Positions 4,406-9,237 of a stretch of 9,237 bases of DNA are shown one piece after another (the first letter of the stretch is position 1; every line of letters begins with the position of its first letter). The position numbers and the translations under genes were made by a program. The stretch comes from Bradymonadales bacterium (GTDB taxonomy: Bacteria; Myxococcota; Bradymonadia; REDH01), in NCBI GenBank assembly GCA_947483645.1, contig CANKLS010000049.1, forward strand, positions 1 to 9,237, in the 5' to 3' direction. The notes beneath the pieces were generated by a model that saw nothing but the letters and a program-made list of their open reading frames with translations, had not been told where the DNA came from and did not search any database.

Positions 4406-6655
4406 ATGGAGCGTGCGCCGCTTTCGATTGAGGTGTCGCGCCGGTGGCGTGATGACCTGGTGCGTTGGCTGGAGAGTCCGGCCGGGCAGCTGCGGTCGCG
4501 GCGGTTCTCGGGCGGCGCGCTGGAGGCCGAAGTGCTGCTCCGGCTTGGAGAGGAGGCATATGGCGCAGGTCTCCCCGACGAGCCCCTGTTTCCTTGGCTC
4601 CAGCGTTACGCGAAGGCGGTCGGCGACCTGCAGCGGAGCCGCGCATCGACGGTGGTGGTGACCTGGCAGCGGAGCGCGCTCGAACTGCATCTGACACGGT
4701 CTGGGAACACGGAGGTGCTGCTGTCGCTGCATGGCACAGGGGCCTCGGAGGAGGGTTCGGTCTGGCGGCAGCCGTTGATGCTGGCGGAGCTGCGCGAGGC
4801 ACTGGCGCTGACGGTGGAACAGATGGTCGATGCGCTCGACGGTATCGGTTCAGCAGGCCTTGTGACGGAGCTGCGGGACTGGCTGCTCGGCCTGGTTGCG
4901 GAGCTGGAGGCATCGGGCGTTGCGCCGCCGCTCTCGATGCTTCGGGGGCGGCGCGACCCGCGGCTCATCGAGGTCTCGACCTCCGATGCGGAGGGGCGCT
5001 GCCTTGCGACCACGCTCCGGCAGCTGGAGCCGGCGCTGCTCTACGCCGGCGAAGCGGTGGCGCATGGTGGAGCGCTGGCGCTAGGCGGATTTGCGATGCT
5101 CTCGGTGCCCTTTGGCGGCAGTCGGCGCTGGGAGGGGAGCGTGCTGCGGCGCTGGCTGGAGGTGGCGGAGGGGCTGCTGCGGCAGGCGCCCGATGGGCTG
5201 GTCTCCGAAGGGCCGATCGTGACTGACGCGGTGCCGGAAGGGGCGCTGCTGGTGGGCGACCTGGCCTCGCTGCTGGGCGAGCATCTGACGGGGCTCGCCG
5301 AGGCGCTGCTGCGGGAGCAGCCGCTGCTCGAGGTGCATGCGGGGTTTGCGGCGCTGCGTGCGACGGCGCTGTCGCTGCGCCGGCATGGGAGCGGTCGTTG
5401 GCAGCCTGTGGCTGCGCGCAGGCCGACGCCGACGAAGCCGGCGCTGGTCGCTGCTCCGACAACGCCGGTCGCGGGGCAGGGCGTTGCGCCGGAGCGGGTC
5501 CGGCAGATGGGCTATCATCGACACTGGACGGTCTCGGTTCCGCCATCGTCGGGCCGAGGCGGCGGCACGGTCTGGGGCAACGATGCGGTGGCGGTGACTT
5601 CGCCGCGAGGCCTCGAGGTGACGCAGCTTGCGACGGGCGAACGCGCGTGGAAGTCCGAAGCGCGTGCTCGCGGCCGATGGTGCTCGTCGGGCGCTGGCCT
5701 CTTTGGGCTTGGCGATGGGCTGCTGCAGCGCCTCGCGTGGAACACGGGCGAAGCTGTTGGCGTCGATTGGCCCATCCCGAGCGATCGCCTCGCGGTCGCA
5801 CGCTCGCACCCCGGCGGTGCGCTCTGCCTGTCGGAGAGTGGGTTACTGGGCCGCTGGTCGGACGAGGCCTCGGCCCTTCGCTGGACGGCCGCGACAGCCG
5901 TGCCGGGCGCCGGCGACCTCTTTGTTGGGCTCCGGAACGCGCTCGTTGTGGGGCCGGCGGGCGAGTTCGTGCGGGTCGGGCTGCAACGCGGCACACTGAG
6001 CGAGGCGTTGGTCCTCCCTTGGTCGGTTCGGACCGCAGCGCGGGCGGGCGACTTGGTCTGGGTTGAAGGATACGCGGGGGAGGCCGTGCTGCTCGGCCTC
6101 GACGGGGCGAGCCAGAGTGTCCGGCTGCCCGTGGAGGGCGAGGTCGCGCAGCTCTGGGAGATGGCCGACGGCGGCTTCGGGCGGCTCGCGGAGAGCGAGG
6201 CCGGCTGGCTCTTTGAGGTGTGGGATGGCGGTGGCGCCATGTCGGAGCGTCGCTGCCGGTTGCGGCTCGCTGCCGAGCTCGCGGTGGGTCGAAACATGGT
6301 GGCGCTCCGAGACGGTCTGGTGATCGCGGTGCGCGATGGCCTCATCCGGTTTGGCGTCGAGGGCGGCGCCGTGGTGGAGCGCTGGCGGCGGCCGCTGGCG
6401 AGCGGAGAGCTCGGCGCTCCGCTGCGGCTGGTGGTTGACCGTTCGCAGAGCTTCATCGCCGAGCTGGGCGAGATGGTGGCAGTGCGGTCGCTGCAGACAG
6501 GACGCACGCTCCACACGATGGCTGCACTCTGGGAGCAGGCGTCGGACTCGCGGCTGCTGGAGGATGGCAGCCTCTTTGTGGTCGAGCCTGCGGGTCGTGG
6601 CGGCGCGGTGCTGCACGGTCTGCCGGCGCCCGGTTGGCTCGGCCTCGTGGGCTAG
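4406..6655 (+). CDS. Uncharacterised protein with predicted C-terminal beta-propeller
   Basis: I do not recognise this 749-residue protein. It starts at ATG 4406, or one codon earlier at GTG 4403. There is no signal peptide or transmembrane segment, so it is probably cytoplasmic. Residues 1-330 are mostly helical, rich in Leu, Glu and Arg, with two short strand-like parts (STVVVTWQRSALELHLTRSG near 81-100; ALALGGFAMLSVPFGGSRRW near 224-242). Residues 335-368 form a Pro/Thr/Ala linker. Residues 370-749 consist of repeated short strands with patterns such as DAVAVTSPRGLEVTQLATGERAW, DGLVIAVRDGLIRFGVEGG and GEMVAVRSLQTGRTLHT. These resemble PQQ-like or WD-like blades in which a strand is followed by a G-x-x-x-W or TG turn. 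A propeller of six to eight blades is inferred, and no catalytic motif is seen. Such folds commonly serve as protein-binding scaffolds. The gene is divergent from the HARE-HTH gene and overlaps the phosphoesterase gene at its stop codon. Confidence 0.8.
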   Translation: MERAPLSIEVSRRWRDDLVRWLESPAGQLRSRRFSGGALEAEVLLRLGEEAYGAGLPDEPLFPWLQRYAKAVGDLQRSRASTVVVTWQRSALELHLTRSGNTEVLLSLHGTGASEEGSVWRQPLMLAELREALALTVEQMVDALDGIGSAGLVTELRDWLLGLVAELEASGVAPPLSMLRGRRDPRLIEVSTSDAEGRCLATTLRQLEPALLYAGEAVAHGGALALGGFAMLSVPFGGSRRWEGSVLRRWLEVAEGLLRQAPDGLVSEGPIVTDAVPEGALLVGDLASLLGEHLTGLAEALLREQPLLEVHAGFAALRATALSLRRHGSGRWQPVAARRPTPTKPALVAAPTTPVAGQGVAPERVRQMGYHRHWTVSVPPSSGRGGGTVWGNDAVAVTSPRGLEVTQLATGERAWKSEARARGRWCSSGAGLFGLGDGLLQRLAWNTGEAVGVDWPIPSDRLAVARSHPGGALCLSESGLLGRWSDEASALRWTAATAVPGAGDLFVGLRNALVVGPAGEFVRVGLQRGTLSEALVLPWSVRTAARAGDLVWVEGYAGEAVLLGLDGASQSVRLPVEGEVAQLWEMADGGFGRLAESEAGWLFEVWDGGGAMSERRCRLRLAAELAVGRNMVALRDGLVIAVRDGLIRFGVEGGAVVERWRRPLASGELGAPLRLVVDRSQSFIAELGEMVAVRSLQTGRTLHTMAALWEQASDSRLLEDGSLFVVEPAGRGGAVLHGLPAPGWLGLVG

Positions 6656-7398
6656 ATGCCCAGGTAGAGCCGCTTGCCGAAGTCGGGCGAGAGCTGGTTC
6701 ATCGCGAGGATGGCCTCTGCCGCGGTGGCCAGGTCGTAGTCGATGCGGTAGAAGGAGAGCTCGCGCGTGACCGTGTCGTAGAGGGTGTAGCAGGCACGGG
6801 CGTCGTTATCGCGCGGCTGGCCCACTGAGCCGACCGTGACCACATACTTCCGATCAGGGTCGAACTTCATGACCGAGCCGTGAACCTCGCGAACGCGGAC
6901 GGCCTGACCGTCGCGCCAGAGCTCGTAGCTTTTCGTGAGGTGGCTGTGGCCCATGAAGGTGACGGGCGCGAGCGTGTGGTAGTGGTCGGTGAGGCCGATG
7001 GCCTGCGCGTTGTTGAAGACATAGTCGAAGTTATCGGGGTTGACCGGGCTGCCGTGTGAGAAGCAGATGTCTTCGTGCATGACCGTATAGGGTAGGCTGT
7101 GTAGCCACGCGATATTGGAGGCGCTCAGCAGCGACTTGTGGTGGTCGAGCGCATGCTTGGCGGCGTCGTAGTAGAAGCCGTAGTCCATGCGATCGGCGAC
7201 GGCGGCGTCGTGGTTTCCGACGATGCAGTGTTTGACGAGCGGCCGCACGATGTTGCAGCACTGCTCAGGAAAGCCCCCGTAGCCGACGACATCGCCGAGG
7301 CAGACATACATGTCTGGCTGCATTGCGGCGTAGGCCTTGAGGACCACCTCCAGCGCGGGTAGGTTGGCGTGGACATCACTGAAGATGGCGATTTTCAT
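6652..7398 (-). CDS. Calcineurin-like metallophosphoesterase
   Basis: The protein has 248 residues and carries every metal-binding signature of the superfamily: SDVHAN (Asp8, His10), GDVVGYG (Asp36), GNHD (Asn62, His63), SHG (His115) and GHSH (His151, His153). These residues hold a two-metal centre, usually Mn or Fe, that hydrolyses phosphoesters. Its size and motif spacing fit the single-domain YfcE/Metallophos_2-type group, whose members act on cyclic nucleotides, phosphodiesters, dinucleotide polyphosphates or phosphoproteins; the substrate cannot be assigned from sequence. No signal peptide is present, so it is cytoplasmic. The segment YVVTVGSVGQPRDNDARACYTLYD (185-208) is the typical C-terminal strand pair of these proteins. 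The start at 7398 is directly before MKIAIFSDVH, the usual beginning of the fold. It is divergent from icmF (157 bases apart) and convergent with the propeller gene, sharing the CTAG at 6652-6655. Confidence 0.93.
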   Translation of the reverse strand: MKIAIFSDVHANLPALEVVLKAYAAMQPDMYVCLGDVVGYGGFPEQCCNIVRPLVKHCIVGNHDAAVADRMDYGFYYDAAKHALDHHKSLLSASNIAWLHSLPYTVMHEDICFSHGSPVNPDNFDYVFNNAQAIGLTDHYHTLAPVTFMGHSHLTKSYELWRDGQAVRVREVHGSVMKFDPDRKYVVTVGSVGQPRDNDARACYTLYDTVTRELSFYRIDYDLATAAEAILAMNQLSPDFGKRLYLGI

Positions 7399-7555
7399 GC
7401 GGACTCTTCGAGGTTGAACCGCCTTCGTAGAACATAGCGGCGCGGTTCGCCACCCCGCATTGCTTGTCGGGGGGCGCGGCTCTGACTAGCAGGGCGGCAC
7501 CGCGCGGCGGCCGATAGCGTCGGCGTCGTCTCGCAACCTCCCCACCGGTGACTCC
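7399..7555. other. Divergent intergenic region, phosphoesterase/icmF
   Basis: These 157 bases separate the two divergent genes and must hold both promoters. On the minus strand TATGTT (plus-strand 7433-7438) could be a -10 box for the phosphoesterase but lacks a -35. On the plus strand TTGTCG (7464-7469) with TAGCAG 17 bases later (7487-7492) is a weak match for icmF. I see no clear hairpin, cobalamin riboswitch or operator. Confidence 0.4.
7547..7551 (+). promoter_or_regulatory. Ribosome binding site supporting the GTG start of icmF
   Basis: GGTGA sits four bases before the GTG at 7556. The frame is closed upstream by TAG at 7487-7489 and holds no other ATG, GTG, TTG or CTG between that stop and 7556, so the start is effectively forced. 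Confidence 0.6.
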
Positions 7556-9237
7556 GTGGCCTCTCATCTTCGGTTCGAGTTCCGTCCCCGTTTCGTGACT
7601 GCGGCGAGCCTCTTCGACGGCCACGACGCCTCGATCAACATCATCCGTCGGGTGCTGCAGGCGGCCGGAGCTGAGGTCATTCACCTGGGGCACGACCGGT
7701 CGGTTTCCGAGGTGGTGCGGAGCGCGGTGCAGGAGGATGCGCGCGGCCTTGCGGTCTCGTCGTACCAGGGCGGCCACAACGAGTACTTCACCTATCTCCT
7801 CGACCTGCTCCGCGGTCAGAACCGGGGCGACCTGAAGGTCTTTGGCGGCGGCGGCGGCACCATCACCGATGCGGAGATCGCGGCGCTCGAGGAGGCCGGC
7901 GTAGCCCGCATCTACTCTGCCGAGACGGGGCGTCGGATTGGCCTCGAAGGCATGGCCGCAGAGATGATGGCGCTGGTGCGCGGGCAGGGCGAAGTGGCGG
8001 GCGAGCCGGCGGAGATTCACGCGGGGCTGACCGAGTCGGCCGTTGCGCGCTGGCTGACCTGGGCCGAGGCTGTGGTCGAGGCTGCCATGGATGGCGATGC
8101 TGCCGCCGTTGCCTGGCGCGAACGGCTCGAGGCCTCGGCTGCGCAGGCCCGTCTGCGGACCGTTGTGGTGGGTATCACCGGCACCGGCGGGGCGGGCAAG
8201 TCGTCGCTCACCGACGAACTGGTGCGGCGCTTCCTGACCTCCTACCCGGAGTTCCGGATCGGCGTCATCAGCGTCGACCCGACCCGCAAGCGGACTGGTG
8301 GCGCGCTGCTCGGCGATCGCATCCGAATGAACGCTGTTTTTGACGACCGCGTCTTCATGCGCTCGCTTGCCACGCGGCAGGCCGACCGGGCGCTGTCGGA
8401 GGCCTCGGAGGATTGCGCGCGGGTGCTCGCGCTCGCCGGCTACGACCTCATCCTGCTCGAGACGGCGGGCATTGGCCAGAGCGACTCCAAGGTGACCGAA
8501 CTCTGCGACGTCTCGCTCTACGTGATGACGCCCGAGTTCGGTGCGCCGTCGCAGCTCGAGAAGATTGAGATGCTCGACTATGCCGACCTCGTTGCCATCA
8601 ACAAGGCCGACAAACGTGGCTCGGAAGATGCCCGCAAGTATGTGGCCAAGCAGATGCAGCGGAACCGGGTGCAGTTCGATCGCGACCCCGACACCATGCC
8701 GGTCTTCACCTGCTCCGCATCGCGCTTCGGCGACGCCGGCGTGAACCGTCTCTTCGGCGCTCTCACGCAGCGTATCTCGGACGTGCGGAGCGGCTGGGTT
8801 CCCGCGATCGTCAACGACGCTGTGCCGTCGCTCCCGACCGTCGTGCCCTCGTCGCGCACCCGCTACCTGTCGGAGATTGGTGACACCGTTCGCGGCTATC
8901 ACCAACGGGGCACAGAGCAGGCGCGGCAGCTTCGCAGCGCCGACGGCCTCTCGCGATCGCTGGCGGTGCTCGGCGCGGCCGCACCGGGCCCGCTCGACCG
9001 GGCTGAGCCAGGCATCGAGCCGGTTCAGGCCGCGCTGGCGGCAAAGTTCAACGAGGTGATGGAGAAGGTTCCTATGCCGAGCCGCGCACTGGTTGCGTCG
9101 GCCGCCAAGGACATCGCTGCGGTCACGGCCGAAGAGAATGTCTATGCGGTGCGCGGTCGTGAGATCCGGCTTCCGAACTATCGCAAGACGCTCTCCGACA
9201 GCGCCGTTCCGAAGGTCGCGGCGCCGCAGACCACCGA
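7556..9237 (+). CDS. icmF: Fused isobutyryl-CoA mutase, N-terminal half; cut by right window edge
   Basis: 560 codons are present out of about 1,090 usual for IcmF. The enzyme interconverts isobutyryl-CoA and n-butyryl-CoA (some also isovaleryl/pivalyl-CoA) with adenosylcobalamin. Residues 11-145 are the B12-binding domain: RFVTAASLFDGHDASINI with the cobalt-ligating His23 (D-x-H motif), HLGHDRSVSEVV, SSYQGGHNEYF and FGGGGGTI. Residues 200-410 are the G-protein chaperone domain, MeaB/ArgK-like: P-loop GITGTGGAGKSS (206-217, Lys215), DPTRKRTGGALLGDRIRMN (241-259), LLETAGIGQSD (300-310), the base-recognition NKAD (349-352) and SAS (387-389). The order B12 domain, GTPase, mutase is diagnostic for IcmF and differs from methylmalonyl-CoA mutase, where the B12 domain is C-terminal. 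The region after 410 is the linker leading to the substrate-binding barrel, which lies beyond the window. The start GTG follows a GGTGA site. No separate meaB is needed because the chaperone is built in. Confidence 0.95.
   Translation, partial: MASHLRFEFRPRFVTAASLFDGHDASINIIRRVLQAAGAEVIHLGHDRSVSEVVRSAVQEDARGLAVSSYQGGHNEYFTYLLDLLRGQNRGDLKVFGGGGGTITDAEIAALEEAGVARIYSAETGRRIGLEGMAAEMMALVRGQGEVAGEPAEIHAGLTESAVARWLTWAEAVVEAAMDGDAAAVAWRERLEASAAQARLRTVVVGITGTGGAGKSSLTDELVRRFLTSYPEFRIGVISVDPTRKRTGGALLGDRIRMNAVFDDRVFMRSLATRQADRALSEASEDCARVLALAGYDLILLETAGIGQSDSKVTELCDVSLYVMTPEFGAPSQLEKIEMLDYADLVAINKADKRGSEDARKYVAKQMQRNRVQFDRDPDTMPVFTCSASRFGDAGVNRLFGALTQRISDVRSGWVPAIVNDAVPSLPTVVPSSRTRYLSEIGDTVRGYHQRGTEQARQLRSADGLSRSLAVLGAAAPGPLDRAEPGIEPVQAALAAKFNEVMEKVPMPSRALVASAAKDIAAVTAEENVYAVRGREIRLPNYRKTLSDSAVPKVAAPQTT

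Noticed and set aside
2556..4406. Open frame of 616 codons on the plus strand, opposite the HARE-HTH gene
   Set aside because: Its translation is low-complexity Gly/Arg/Leu/Val sequence with no recognisable fold. It mirrors the GC-rich, Ala/Pro/Arg-rich codons of the real gene on the minus strand, where the HARE-HTH and Mrr-like signatures are clear.
4245..4913. N-terminal extension of the HARE-HTH protein from an ATG at 4913
   Set aside because: The added 223 residues are Pro/Ala/Arg-rich, overlap the start of the divergent propeller gene on the other strand and have no family similarity. The HARE-HTH fold begins at the ATG at 4244.
7399..7555. Cobalamin riboswitch upstream of icmF
   Set aside because: The leader is short and I could not find a B12-box-like core or the expected hairpins; the mutase uses B12 but is not usually riboswitch-controlled.
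7376..8905. Open frame of 509 codons on the minus strand, opposite icmF
   Set aside because: The plus strand encodes an unmistakable B12-binding and G-protein domain. The opposite frame is Arg/His/Ala-rich with no family match and results from high third-position GC.

Overview
The window is a dense, high-GC stretch (roughly 70% by eye) of bacterial chromosome, most consistent with Myxococcota or a related former deltaproteobacterium. The main clues are a Cys-rich lipoprotein with a poly-Gly linker, a type common in that group, a HARE-HTH protein with a long Ala/Pro/Arg-rich linker, and an adenosylcobalamin mutase of the IcmF type. The phylum is inferred from gene style, not from a marker gene. 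I saw no insertion sequence, CRISPR array, tRNA, rRNA or phage module.

Layout, left to right. Minus strand: a Cys-rich lipoprotein cut by the left edge (1-697), preceded by a clear intrinsic terminator (726-754) that ends rpsU, ribosomal protein S21 (789-1025). Plus strand: tmk, thymidylate kinase (1213-1821), divergent from rpsU and overlapping lipB tail to tail. Minus strand: a 580-residue HARE-HTH protein (2502-4244) followed after 4 bases by lipB, octanoyltransferase (1799-2497). Plus strand: an uncharacterised 749-residue protein with a predicted beta-propeller C-terminal half (4406-6655), divergent from the HARE-HTH gene. Minus strand: a calcineurin-type metallophosphoesterase (6652-7398) that shares its stop codon bases with the propeller gene. 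Plus strand: icmF, fused isobutyryl-CoA mutase (7556 to the right edge), with its B12-binding and G-protein domains present and the catalytic mutase domain outside the window.

The genes mostly stand alone or in pairs with alternating orientation, so the window reads as core chromosome more than as an island. The housekeeping genes serve translation (rpsU), dTTP synthesis (tmk), lipoate attachment (lipB) and B12-dependent acyl-CoA rearrangement (icmF). The least understood part is the divergent pair at 2502-6655: a putative DNA-binding protein whose C-terminal domain looks like an Mrr-type nuclease fold without its catalytic lysine, and a large propeller protein of unknown role. Between them lies a 161-base region holding a 10-bp palindrome inside a possible promoter. 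Other points worth checking are the Thr in place of the Walker A Lys in Tmk, and the two convergent gene pairs that leave no room for a terminator.
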